Part shown: positions 6,625 through 15,031 of the stretch, in pieces
Layout: the number at the start of each line of letters is the position of its first letter
How positions within the stretch are numbered: the stretch's first letter is position 1
Source of the DNA: PWPR01 sp046542315
Lineage (GTDB): Bacteria; Bacillota; UBA994; PWPR01
Assembly: GCA_046542315.1 (NCBI GenBank)
Contig: JBKHBO010000027.1
Location: forward strand, 1-25,140
Direction of reading: 5' to 3'
Length of the DNA: 25,140 bases
Translations under genes and position numbers: made by a program
The notes under the pieces: model-generated
Database searches by the model: none
Told to the model about the DNA's origin: nothing
The model's input: the letters and a program-made list of their open reading frames with translations, nothing else

Positions 6625-7741
6625 TTTCTTTAACGGAACTCTTTGTATATATTAATACTGCAAAAAGAGCTGTTAGTGGAATGCAAATAATTAATCCTAT
6701 ACTTCCAGCCAATGCCCTTACAATCTCCGTAGCCATTAAGTCCATATTTATGATTGCAGTAATATTCATATCATAAACATCAAAAACCATAAGTAAAGGA
6801 AGTGAAGCTCCTGCATATGCTAATATTAAAGTATTAATCATCGTACCCATCACATCTTGCCCAATATTTAAACCAGCACTTAAAAGTTCTTTTGCAGATA
6901 TTTCTGGTGCTCTCATTTTTATCTCATACATTGATGAAGCTATTGACATACCAATATCCATAATCGCTCCTAAAGAGCCTATTATAATACTCGCGAGCAA
7001 TAACCCTTTAAAGTCATATACTACCTCTACGGGTGCATATGAGAGCATCTGAGACTCTTGTAAGCTCATACCTGTCAAGTGCCCTATGTTTGTAAAGATG
7101 AAAGCTAAAATCCCTCCCGTTACTATACCTCCAACTGTACCCAAGATTGCAACTAAGCTTTTCCGGTTAACTCCACTAACAATTAAAAATGTAGAAGCTA
7201 TTGCAAGTATAGAAATAACTATACTTAAAATTACTGGGTTTCTACCCTCTATAGCCTGTGGAACTAAAATCAAAATAATTAAGGCTATTGAAATTAATAA
7301 TGTAATTAACGACCTTAACCCTTTCATTCTACCTATCAATAAAACCAGTACAATAAATACAGCTGCTAAAATATAAATCATAGGCATACGATAATGATCT
7401 TCTAAATAGCTATCAACTATTTCACCGTTTTCTAAGTGTACTAATAAAAGGACCTTGTCCCCATTTGATACACTAATGTCCATCCCATCGTTCCCTGTTT
7501 TTGCATTCTCTACAGTAAAAATTTCTCCTTCATATTCACCTTTTTCTGTCACTTGTACTTCTACCATCTCTCTAGAAGAAAAGTACATAGAATCTGGTGT
7601 TTCTTCTACTTTCACATCAATAACTTTACCTTTAAGCCTAATCTCTTCAAAATCTTCTTCAGCATTAGCACTTATAATAAATGTAAGTAATAAAATGCTA
7701 ATTAGAGAAATAGATATAAAAAGTCTAATAGTTTTATTCAT
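6614..7741 (-). CDS. YibE/F family membrane protein
   Basis: A 375-residue protein of the YibE/F-like family, whose function is unknown. It starts with a signal-peptide-like segment (LFISISLISILLLTFIISANA, about 7-27). An extracytoplasmic beta-rich domain of about 90 residues follows (KGKVIDVKVEE, then NGDKVLLLVHLENGEIV). The rest is a membrane domain of about eight helices containing GSLGAIMDIGMSIASSMYEI and LLSAGLNIGQDVMGTMINTLILAYAGASLP, the conserved core of the family. The start chosen is ATG 7741, which overlaps the DUF1177 stop as ATGAATAA behind AGGGG; a TTG one codon earlier is less likely. It sits between two competence genes, where it is not usually found. Confidence 0.85.
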   Translation of the reverse strand: MNKTIRLFISISLISILLLTFIISANAEEDFEEIRLKGKVIDVKVEETPDSMYFSSREMVEVQVTEKGEYEGEIFTVENAKTGNDGMDISVSNGDKVLLLVHLENGEIVDSYLEDHYRMPMIYILAAVFIVLVLLIGRMKGLRSLITLLISIALIILILVPQAIEGRNPVILSIVISILAIASTFLIVSGVNRKSLVAILGTVGGIVTGGILAFIFTNIGHLTGMSLQESQMLSYAPVEVVYDFKGLLLASIIIGSLGAIMDIGMSIASSMYEIKMRAPEISAKELLSAGLNIGQDVMGTMINTLILAYAGASLPLLMVFDVYDMNITAIINMDLMATEIVRALAGSIGLIICIPLTALFAVLIYTKSSVKEIEE

Positions 7742-8675
7742 CAATATTTCCCCTAGTTTGTAAGTGCTTCATACTACCATAAAGTGATTTTAACTTTTCA
7801 TACTCTTCTTTGTTATAAAACTCTAAGTTGTTATTTCCAAATTCCTTAGCAACTTCAATAACGTAAGCAGCTGCCAAAGCTATATCAACTTCATGACTTG
7901 CCCCAGTTGCGCACCCTGCTACAGGTACATTTGCAGTTATCGCTAATCCTACAACAGGAGTACTTGTAGCCGTGGCTGGCTGCAAAATACTATTTACGTG
8001 ATATAGATTATTGCTATATGGAGTAATATCTTGAGTACTTAAAGGCAATATTTTACATGACTGCCCACTCACTTGCTCCATTATATGTACTAAATCTGAA
8101 CTGACAGGCAAAATATATCCTTCTTTTACAGTTGGTGAAATAGCTATCCCTTTATGATTTAATATATTATTTCCCTTTGTTGTATCAATCGAAATAATCG
8201 CATCCATTTCTTCACTAACCTCATGCTTATTCATTACTTCCATATCAACAGGTGAGTTCATAAATGGAACCGGTTTATGTGGCTTAACTGGCGCATTTGG
8301 GCAAATATGAGTTCTTATTATTACATCCCCATATAAGATGTCTCCTTTGTTTTTACTCCTAATGAGCTTTAGTGCTGCTGCTAAAGCTGCCATAGCACCA
8401 TCACCATCTGAAACAAAGCCTATTCTTTCTGGTCTTGCTCCAATTCCTCCTAATCTGCCTATTATACCTAAGGTTTTTGCACTACCACCGTTTTCTTTAC
8501 CTTTGACTCCTGCAATTTTTATAGATATAAAGTCTGTATGTCCTTTTACACCTTCAACAGAATATATATTAACTTCAGTAGCTCCTTCTTTAATAAAATA
8601 TTCTTTAATCATTTCTCCAGATGCTTTAGGATTATCTAGTAATGGAAAAAGATCTAATACTTCATTTAGTAACAT
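7734..8675 (-). CDS. DUF1177 family protein
   Basis: A 313-residue soluble protein recognised as DUF1177 from characteristic blocks: TLGIIGRLGGIGARPERIGFVSDGDGAMAALAAALKL (68-104), THICPNAPVKPHKPVPFMNSPVD (122-144), ISIDTTKGNNILNHKGIAISPTVKEGYIL (161-189) and GCATGASHEVDIALAAAYV (254-272). The conserved His, Asp and Cys residues in these blocks suggest a metal-dependent hydrolase-like fold, but no activity is known to me. The start ATG has a good AGGAGG site. It lies 15 bases after comEA and overlaps yibE/F by 8 bases, so it belongs to the comEA-comEC transcript. Whether it matters for DNA uptake is unknown. Confidence 0.85.
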   Translation of the reverse strand: MLLNEVLDLFPLLDNPKASGEMIKEYFIKEGATEVNIYSVEGVKGHTDFISIKIAGVKGKENGGSAKTLGIIGRLGGIGARPERIGFVSDGDGAMAALAAALKLIRSKNKGDILYGDVIIRTHICPNAPVKPHKPVPFMNSPVDMEVMNKHEVSEEMDAIISIDTTKGNNILNHKGIAISPTVKEGYILPVSSDLVHIMEQVSGQSCKILPLSTQDITPYSNNLYHVNSILQPATATSTPVVGLAITANVPVAGCATGASHEVDIALAAAYVIEVAKEFGNNNLEFYNKEEYEKLKSLYGSMKHLQTRGNIDE

Positions 8676-8690
8676 TTGAAAAGCCTCCTA

Positions 8691-9305
8691 TTAGTTTACT
8701 CTTATACTAGACACTATTTTATCATAAATTGCAGGTCCTATCCCACTGACTTCTAAAATATCTTCTTTTGAACTAAATCTTTTAACCTCTTCCCTGTACT
8801 CAATTATCGCTTTTGCTTTAGCTTCTCCTATACCATTTAGAGTCATTAATTCTTCTTCGCTAGCTATATTAATATTAATATAGTTACTTTCAATAACTTC
8901 TTGATTACTTTCTTTTACATCTTTTTGATTTGGAATATATATTTTGTCACCGTCATAAACAGTCTTTACAAGGTTAATGTTTTTAACATCTGCTTTTTCA
9001 GTTAAGCCACCTGCTTTATCAACCACTTCAAATACTTTAACAGGGGAAGAAAATTTATATACTCCTGAATTTTCAATTTCACCAACAATATGGATATAGT
9101 TAATTACTGGATTGTTAGTAATATCTTCTTTTTCAGTTGTTTTTAACAAATCATCTTCCAACTCATTTATTGTATTTTCCAAAGTAATGGCTAGCTCTTC
9201 ACTTTTTCTAACTTCAAATCCTTGATATATGTTAAAGCATAAGCTAACAAGTAAAACAATTAAAAGTGCTTTAGGATTGATTGAGTACTTATTTAATAAA
9301 TTCAT
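8691..9305 (-). CDS. comEA: ComEA DNA receptor for competence
   Basis: A 204-residue protein with all ComEA parts in order. There is a single N-terminal membrane anchor (ALLIVLLVSLCFNIYQGF, 13-30) and a short coiled-coil-like stretch (33-60). An SLBB-type domain follows (INYIHIVGEIENSGVYKFSS, then VVDKAGGLTEKADVKNINLV, 68-115). The C-terminal helix-hairpin-helix pair has LNGIGEAKAKAIIEYR (156-171) and VSGIGPAIYDKIV (186-198). It binds double-stranded DNA on the outer face of the membrane and delivers it to ComEC. The start ATG follows AGGTG. It is the first gene of the operon running through holA. Confidence 0.92.
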   Translation of the reverse strand: MNLLNKYSINPKALLIVLLVSLCFNIYQGFEVRKSEELAITLENTINELEDDLLKTTEKEDITNNPVINYIHIVGEIENSGVYKFSSPVKVFEVVDKAGGLTEKADVKNINLVKTVYDGDKIYIPNQKDVKESNQEVIESNYININIASEEELMTLNGIGEAKAKAIIEYREEVKRFSSKEDILEVSGIGPAIYDKIVSSIRVN

Positions 9306-9329
9306 TTAAACACCTACATTTTTTTATAT

Positions 9330-9338
9330 ATTTTAACA
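9330..9338 (-). promoter_or_regulatory. Candidate extended -10 promoter for the comEA operon
   Basis: Read on the minus strand, TGTTAAAAT matches an extended -10 (TG, one base, TAAAAT), ending 25 bases before the comEA ATG. No good -35 is visible. Confidence 0.4.
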
Positions 9339-9505
9339 CATAAAGTATAATTTATAGCGAAAAACTCTTACATTCCTAATTGAAAGAAAGCTTTTCATAG
9401 CTTTTAATAAATATTACTTTTTACTTAAATAAAAGTCCTATAACAATTATATGACTTAATTTTATCTAAGAATTCACTAGTTATATAAAAATATATAGAT
9501 ATAGA

Positions 9506-9514
9506 TGTTATAAT
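9506..9514 (+). promoter_or_regulatory. Extended -10 promoter for the CNNM/CorC-type gene
   Basis: TGTTATAAT at 9506-9514 is a perfect extended -10 (TG-N-TATAAT). The -35 position (9486-9491) is poor, as is common for extended -10 promoters. The start would be near 9521, about 41 bases before the ATG at 9562. Confidence 0.6.
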
Positions 9515-9561
9515 ATTACCAACATTAACTAACTAATCTTAAGATCGGAGTTGAAAATTGA

Positions 9562-10812
9562 ATGCAAATTTTAACTTTAATTATATTACTACTTTTATCT
9601 GCTTTTTTCTCGTCTTCAGAAACAGCTTTGACTTCTGTAAGCACTTTACGAGTTCGTAGTCTAGCAGCTAAAGGTAATGAAAAAGCAAAAGTTCTTTATG
9701 ATTTAATAAATCAAAAAGATGAATTGATAGGCGCTATTTTGTTTGGTAATAATCTAGTTAATATTGGAGCGTCATCAATAGCTACATCATTAGCAATAAG
9801 CTATTTTGGTAACACTGGGGTAGGAATTGCTACAGGTGTTATGACTTTACTAATTTTAGTCTTTAGTGAAATTACACCAAAATCGTTAGCTATTAAATAT
9901 GCTGAAAGCTATTCTTTATCTATTGCCAAAATTTTTTCTTTAATTGTGAAAGTATTAAATCCTATTGTGAAGTTATTAATGCTTACTACAAACCTTATAC
10001 TCAAAGTGTTTGGTCAGAAAACTAGCAGTAGTGAAGTTTTTGTTACTAAAGAAGAGCTAAAAACAATTATTGATGTTGGTCATGATGAAGGCGTAATACA
10101 AAATGAAGAAAAAAATATGTTAAAAAATGTCTTTGAACTGTCAAATACGAGAGTAGATGATGTTATGACACCTAGGGTAGATCTAGTAGCTTTTGAATTA
10201 AACACATCTTTTGACGAAGTTATGCAGACTTTGAATGAAGAAAATTTTTCTAAAATCCCCGTATACAAAGATTCAATAGACGATATTCAGGGAATTTTCT
10301 ATGCTAAAGATCTACTTTTTTTTGATAAGAAAAAGAGTAATTTTCATTTGAAAGACTATATTAAAGAGCCATTTCATGTATTTGAATTTGAAAACTCTAA
10401 AACTGTGTTTGAAAAACTGAGAAAAAGAAATTTACCTATAGCAATAGTTTTAGATGAATTTGGAGGTTTTGCCGGGATAGTCACTATTGAGGACTTAATA
10501 GAAGAAATTGTTGGGAATATTGAAGATTCTTATGATGATCAAGAAGAGATGATTATATTCATTAATCAAAACACATTTCTAGTTAATGGCAGTTTGAGAA
10601 TTGATATGTTTAATGAGTACTTTGAAACAAGTATTCACTCAAAAGATTTTGATACAATAGGAGGGTTTCTTCTAGGAGAGTATTTACTAAAAAAAGATAG
10701 AGAAAATCTTTATGAAGGAGCTACTAAAGTTATTAAAGATATTAAGTTTGAAGTATTTGATATAGAGAATAATAAAATAGAAAAGTTGAAGGTTTACATA
10801 AATTCAAAGTAA
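9562..10812 (+). CDS. CNNM/CorC (HlyC/CorC) family CBS-domain membrane protein
   Basis: A 416-residue protein with the full family layout. The N-terminal CNNM (DUF21) membrane domain (about 1-180) contains FFSSSETALTSVSTLRVRSLAAKGNEKA (16-43) and FSEITPKSLAIKYAE. A pair of CBS domains (about 195-320) has VDDVMTPRVDLVAF at the first and LPIAIVLDEFGGFAGIVTIEDLIEEIVGNIED in the second. A C-terminal CorC_HlyC domain follows. The family handles Mg2+ and related cations, with the CBS pair sensing Mg-ATP; despite the hemolysin name there is no reason to expect toxin activity. Its ribosome site GGAG lies 11 bases from the ATG, a little far. It stands alone and converges with the grd operon. Confidence 0.9.
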   Translation: MQILTLIILLLLSAFFSSSETALTSVSTLRVRSLAAKGNEKAKVLYDLINQKDELIGAILFGNNLVNIGASSIATSLAISYFGNTGVGIATGVMTLLILVFSEITPKSLAIKYAESYSLSIAKIFSLIVKVLNPIVKLLMLTTNLILKVFGQKTSSSEVFVTKEELKTIIDVGHDEGVIQNEEKNMLKNVFELSNTRVDDVMTPRVDLVAFELNTSFDEVMQTLNEENFSKIPVYKDSIDDIQGIFYAKDLLFFDKKKSNFHLKDYIKEPFHVFEFENSKTVFEKLRKRNLPIAIVLDEFGGFAGIVTIEDLIEEIVGNIEDSYDDQEEMIIFINQNTFLVNGSLRIDMFNEYFETSIHSKDFDTIGGFLLGEYLLKKDRENLYEGATKVIKDIKFEVFDIENNKIEKLKVYINSK

Positions 10813-10815
10813 ATA

Positions 10816-10865
10816 AACAAGTTATCCACAGGGTTTTACACAACCTGTGGATAACTTTGTTTTTA
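10816..10865. terminator. Bidirectional terminator with two DnaA-box arms
   Basis: The left arm 10816-10832 and right arm 10844-10861 pair over about 17 bp with one bulged base and an 11-base loop. TTTTT follows on the plus strand and a T-rich stretch on the minus strand. It separates the converging CorC-type gene and grdD. The arms contain TTATCCACA (10822-10830) and its complement TGTGGATAA (10846-10854), each a perfect consensus DnaA box. Confidence 0.85.
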
Positions 10866-10872
10866 CAATATT

Positions 10873-12021
10873 TTAGCTAATAAAACTTGCCTCTTTAAGA
10901 GCTTCATATGCTTTTTCATGATCCTCTGGAGCCACTAAAATTACAGGGCCAGTACATCCCATTCCTGTCTCAGCATAAATGCCTACTTTCCATACAGCTT
11001 TAGCAGCATCATCTAATTCTAAAATTTCAATTCCTGGGATTTCCTCCGTTACATTTTTCTTTGGAGGCATTTTTACTTCTTCACTAGCAGACTCTTTTTT
11101 CACTTCTACCACTGAGTCTAAACCAGCCTTTTTTGCATTCTCAAACTCTGTCTTTGCAACTTTAGCAACTTCTCCTTTTGCAACTTGCGCACCGTATTCA
11201 ATTGCTTTTGCTACAACTGGTGCACCAGAAGCTCTTGATAGAATCATAATAATTCTGTCATAATCACTTCCTATACCAGGACCATAACCATAGCCACTTG
11301 CTTCATAGCTTCCACCAGTTGTATAAGAAGAAAACATTTTCATCATTACATTTCCACTCAAAGAATCCATAACCATTACATCTGGGGTAGCTGCTAGCAA
11401 ATCATTACCTCTCATAACAGCTCCACCATCAGCTCTCATAGACTCTGTAAAGCTAAATTTATAACCATTTTCTTTCAACTTATTAAGTGCCCTCTCTACT
11501 GCTCTTGCACCTTCAACATTCAAAATACCTACTCTAGGATCTTTAATTCCACAAGCTTTAGCTGCAGAAATACCACTGATAGCATTTCTAACCATAGCTT
11601 CTACTCTATCTGTTGCTGATGTTCCTGTTGTATTTGCTATATAAAGCTCTTTTCCATTTGCAGGAGCTATTACTTTTCCTACAGTAGAAACACCAATTGG
11701 GAAGCTATAATGCATCGTAACGCAGGCAGCTATCTCCTGCTTGTCTAACAACTCTTCCATTTTTTGATGTTGTTGCTCTTCGCTTTTTACTTCTACTAAT
11801 TCTAAGTCTGTCTCCATTGATGGACCAATACAAACTACTTGAATATCAGGATTATTTTTTTGAGCTAGCTCAGCTCCTCTTAACAACTCTTCACTACCAT
11901 GTTCAGAACCATAAAGAGTAATACCAATTTTTAGCTTCTTGCCAAAATCACCTGTTTCAATTGCATCAGCAACATCAAATAAAACATCTTTAAGTAATTC
12001 TTTAACTGCTTTATTAGACAT
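10873..12021 (-). CDS. grdD: Glycine reductase protein C, subunit alpha
   Basis: A 382-residue protein of the GrdD family, related to the PlsX phosphate acyltransferase fold. With GrdC it takes the acetyl group formed on protein A and releases acetyl phosphate, the energy-conserving step of glycine reduction. Two cysteines stand where the family's reactive pair is described: Cys100 in IAACVTMHYSFPIG and Cys356 in GMGCTGPVILV. The central part has GGAVMRGNDLLAATPDVMVMDSLSGNVMMKMFSSYTTGG, a PlsX-like phosphate/acyl region. A charged, low-complexity linker (about 306-330) precedes the C-terminal segment. It is the last gene of the operon, 17 bases after grdC. Confidence 0.95.
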   Translation of the reverse strand: MSNKAVKELLKDVLFDVADAIETGDFGKKLKIGITLYGSEHGSEELLRGAELAQKNNPDIQVVCIGPSMETDLELVEVKSEEQQHQKMEELLDKQEIAACVTMHYSFPIGVSTVGKVIAPANGKELYIANTTGTSATDRVEAMVRNAISGISAAKACGIKDPRVGILNVEGARAVERALNKLKENGYKFSFTESMRADGGAVMRGNDLLAATPDVMVMDSLSGNVMMKMFSSYTTGGSYEASGYGYGPGIGSDYDRIIMILSRASGAPVVAKAIEYGAQVAKGEVAKVAKTEFENAKKAGLDSVVEVKKESASEEVKMPPKKNVTEEIPGIEILELDDAAKAVWKVGIYAETGMGCTGPVILVAPEDHEKAYEALKEASFIS

Positions 12022-12038
12022 TGATAAACACTCCTGTT

Positions 12039-13580
12039 CTATTCTTCGCTGCTAACTAAGCTCTCACCTAGTTTGCGCATTGATTCGGCAATTAAAGATC
12101 GAACTTCTTCTTTTGAGATTGCAGAAGTTTCTTCTTTTCCTTCATTTTGCTCAATAATAAATGAAACGCCATCAAATAGATTTGTCATTCTTGCTAAGAA
12201 CAAGCTACCTTTTCCAACTATCATAGCTCTTTTAATTTTTCCTTCTAGTAGGTCTTCTCTAGCAAATCCAATGTAAGGAACTCCACTAGGGATATGTCCC
12301 TGAGTCAAAGCCCAGCCTGGCATACCATGCTGTTTAACAAAGTTAAGCAATTCTTTTCTTTCAATATCTCCTCTTTTTACTCCAAGAGCAGCAATCATTT
12401 TATAATTAGCTTCTGGAACATTACCTGCACCTGCTGGTTTTGTAATCTCAGGATTTTGCATTTCTACACTATACTTATCTATGTCAGTGATCTTTAGCCC
12501 AACTTTATCCAATGGATCAGTTACAATTGCAGATGTTACTGCTTGTGGTGAAGATCCAGATGAAATTTTATGTCTACCAATTGCATCTGTTCTTATGTAA
12601 GGATTAACTCCATCGTCTTCACTTATGAGTACAGCATACCCACCTAAAGCGTTCTCCAAAACTGGAACACCTTTTTTGATGTGGTCTCTAGAATTCATAC
12701 CAAGTTTTGCAGTAGCTCCGCCAGCAACTACTACAACATTTTGATAAATACCTGATGAGACTAGACCTGTTGCATTAATGATGCCGTGAGCTGGTCCTGC
12801 ACAGAAACCTCTAATATCTGCTCCTGTTGCATTCTCTAAACCAACTACTTCACCTATAGCTTTAGCAAAGTTTCCTCCACCGCGCTGATTCATATCTCCA
12901 CATGCTTCTTCTGAAGTCTCTATAATATAGTCAATGCTTAGTGGATCAATATCATTTTTAACTAGTAAAAGTTTCAGTGCTACGGCTCCTGATGCTTTTA
13001 CAACCATGTTCTCAAACATAATATGAGAGTTAAGATTTGGATCTGAATCATGAGCTTGATTAACACAACCAACTAATTCGCCTTTAAAAATTAACTCATC
13101 TGCTTTATGTGCATCAACTCTTGCTTGAATCTTATCAATTGGATGACCTTGACCAATTTTTTCAATCTCTTTTTCTGTAAATAATCCTTGCTTTTTTAAT
13201 GCTTCTTTAGCATGGGCTGCAAATTTTTCTTCTAACATTACTGATTCAAATGAATCACTAATTTTCATTACACCTATAAATTCATCCAGTGGCATAATGT
13301 CACCATACTTACCTTCTCTAGTAGTATTCTCTAAGCCATTTTCATACCAAGGTTGGTTAATATTCTCTAACTCTTCTGGCTTAATATTTCCTATATAACA
13401 TTGGTTTGGTGGATAAGCTACTGTTTCTTCATATGATTGCATATTATTTTGCACTTTTTCAAATAACTCTGAATCAGGGTTAGTTGCTTTTTCAGAAGTT
13501 AAAGTAGTTCCGTGTGTAACTACCATATCATTAGCATGAATGATAGCATAACCTGCTCCTTTAATGACTGCTTTAGGCAT
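12039..13580 (-). CDS. grdC: Glycine reductase protein C, subunit beta
   Basis: A 513-residue protein matching GrdC, related to beta-ketoacyl synthase III. The likely thioester-forming cysteine is Cys260 in IRGFCAGPAHGIINATGLV. Other conserved blocks are ETSEEACGDMNQRGGGNFAKAIGE (221-244), GHKISS-type sequence near 335, and KQHGMPGWALTQGHIPSGVPYIGFARE in the C-terminal third. It works with GrdD to form acetyl phosphate from the acetyl group on protein A, in the cytoplasm. The start ATG follows GGAGGT. It is separated from grdB by about 80 bases that hold a stem-loop. Confidence 0.95.
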   Translation of the reverse strand: MPKAVIKGAGYAIIHANDMVVTHGTTLTSEKATNPDSELFEKVQNNMQSYEETVAYPPNQCYIGNIKPEELENINQPWYENGLENTTREGKYGDIMPLDEFIGVMKISDSFESVMLEEKFAAHAKEALKKQGLFTEKEIEKIGQGHPIDKIQARVDAHKADELIFKGELVGCVNQAHDSDPNLNSHIMFENMVVKASGAVALKLLLVKNDIDPLSIDYIIETSEEACGDMNQRGGGNFAKAIGEVVGLENATGADIRGFCAGPAHGIINATGLVSSGIYQNVVVVAGGATAKLGMNSRDHIKKGVPVLENALGGYAVLISEDDGVNPYIRTDAIGRHKISSGSSPQAVTSAIVTDPLDKVGLKITDIDKYSVEMQNPEITKPAGAGNVPEANYKMIAALGVKRGDIERKELLNFVKQHGMPGWALTQGHIPSGVPYIGFAREDLLEGKIKRAMIVGKGSLFLARMTNLFDGVSFIIEQNEGKEETSAISKEEVRSLIAESMRKLGESLVSSEE

Positions 13581-13621
13581 ATCTTTCTACCTCCATTTTT
13601 CTCATATATAAGTATATAGAT

Positions 13622-13647
13622 AAAGGGCAGTGCCTCCACCACCCTTT
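13622..13647 (-). other. Intercistronic stem-loop between grdB and grdC
   Basis: On the minus strand AAAGGG and CCCTTT close a hairpin with an inner GTG/CAC pair and GAGG loop, starting 15 bases after the grdB stop. No T run follows, so it is more likely an mRNA processing or stability element than a terminator. Confidence 0.45.
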
Positions 13648-13661
13648 TAATCTTGCTAATT

Positions 13662-14969
13662 CTAAAATACTGTTTGATCGCTTACTTCGGTTTGTAAAGC
13701 TTCTAAAGCTTTTTCCACTAATTGTCTTCTTAACTTTTTCTCTTGATCTGCTGGAAGTTTAGGATTTCCTAGCGGATAAGGTATTGCTACTGTAGGAACT
13801 ATTCTATTAGCTCCAACAGTCATAGAAATAGGAACAACTGTACACATATGAACTACAGGTAAACCTGCTCGTTCAATTTCTTTAACCATCGTTGCACCGC
13901 AACGCGTACATGTTCCTCAGGTACTTGTTAAAATTACTGCATCAACATGATCATCAATAAGATCCTGTGCAAATTTAGATGCAAAAATCTTAGAGTTTGC
14001 TACTGATGTACCATTTCCTACTGTTGTATAGAAATATGCATGAAGTTCTCCGATTACCCCTTCATTTTCCATGTCTCTTAAAACATCTACGGGGATTACT
14101 CTGTCTGGATCTTCATCTGCATAAGTAGGATCATATCCGCCATGAGCTGTCTCATGATCAGCTGATGTTAAATCATCAAAATTAGAAATATCATATACCC
14201 CATATTTAGAAGCAGATGATGCCTCAATCTTATCAGGGTTTCCTTTTGGTACAATTCCCCCAGAAGTTACTATAGCAATTTTTGCTTTAGATATATCTTT
14301 TATTGCAGCATTAGGACTTACTCTGTCAAAGTCTGGCATTGGATATTCTGTTTCAAATACTTGACCATTTAACTTTTTAAGAAGCATATCTACTGCTCTT
14401 TTTGCTCCTCTTTCTTCAACAAAAAGATTCTTTCTAATTCCTCTAGGAATATATCCTTCTTCTTTAGGAGTACCTATTTTTTCACCAGTAATTAATTTAA
14501 GTGCTAAATTGACCATTTGTGGTAAAGCTTTTCTCATGCCCGCAGCACTGTTAGTTGTTTCAATAATATATGCATAACTCTTATACATATCTACACCTGG
14601 GTTTTCTGGATACATTCCACTTACCACAGGTATATTTAATTCATCACTAACAGCCTCTGCAACAGCACCACAAGCGACACCATAACGACCAGCATTAAAT
14701 GCGGGACCAGCAATAACTATATCTGGCTCAAATGATGCTATCATCTCTAAAACTTCACTAGAAGCTTTATCTACGTTTTCTCCGAAATATGTGTCACCAC
14801 AAATTACCGTGCCTACTACTTCTGCCTTATCTTTGAGTAAATTCTTTGCACCAGCTGCTGGCCCAATTCCTCCGTCGTGCTTTTGAGGTGGCATATCTGC
14901 TTTGTCTTCTCCACCTATTTGACCAAAGAACTGATTAAGATACCATACTACTCTGCTTTTTTCGGCCAT
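13662..14969 (-). CDS. grdB: Glycine reductase protein B, gamma subunit (selenoprotein)
   Basis: A 435-residue selenoprotein. An in-frame TGA at 13919-13917 encodes selenocysteine 351 within STUGTCTRCGATMVKE, the U-x-x-C-x-x-C active-site motif of GrdB. Downstream sequence continues in the same frame with family-typical VHMCTVVPISMTVGANRIVPTVAIPYPLG. Conserved N-terminal blocks include VWYLNQFFGQIGGEDKAD and AGPAFNAGRYGVACGAV. With the pyruvoyl-bearing GrdE it binds glycine, with cleavage of the C-N bond and transfer to protein A. The start chosen is ATG 14969; a GTG at 14987 would put the AGGAGG ribosome site inside the gene. A conventional gene finder would split this into two open frames. 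Confidence 0.96.
13890..13919 (-). promoter_or_regulatory. UGA(Sec) codon and candidate bacterial SECIS in grdB
   Basis: The TGA at 13919-13917 is followed, 12 bases on, by CGTTGC (13904-13899), loop GGT and GCAACG (13895-13890), a perfect 6-bp stem. The loop begins 18 bases after the UGA and starts with G. That agrees with the known bacterial SECIS pattern (apical loop about 16-37 bases from the UGA, with a G in the first two loop positions). Confidence 0.7.
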
Positions 14970-14997
14970 TTTGACTCCTCCCTTCACACCATATAGA

Positions 14998-15021
14998 TAT
15001 ATATCTCTCGCATGATATATA
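14998..15021 (-). other. Intercistronic stem-loop between grdA and grdB
   Basis: TATATATC (14998-15005) and GATATATA (15014-15021) form an 8-bp A/T-only stem around an 8-base loop in the 62-base gap between grdA and grdB. No T run follows. A role in mRNA processing is possible but unproved. Confidence 0.35.
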
Positions 15022-15031
15022 CATTATTTAT

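Noticed and set aside
13917..13919. In-frame stop in grdB suggesting a pseudogene
   Set aside because: It is the TGA of the U-x-x-C-x-x-C motif, the downstream frame is intact and family-typical, and a SECIS-like hairpin follows. It encodes selenocysteine.
14970..14987. GTG start of grdB at 14987
   Set aside because: It would place the AGGAGG ribosome site inside the coding region; ATG 14969 has correct spacing.
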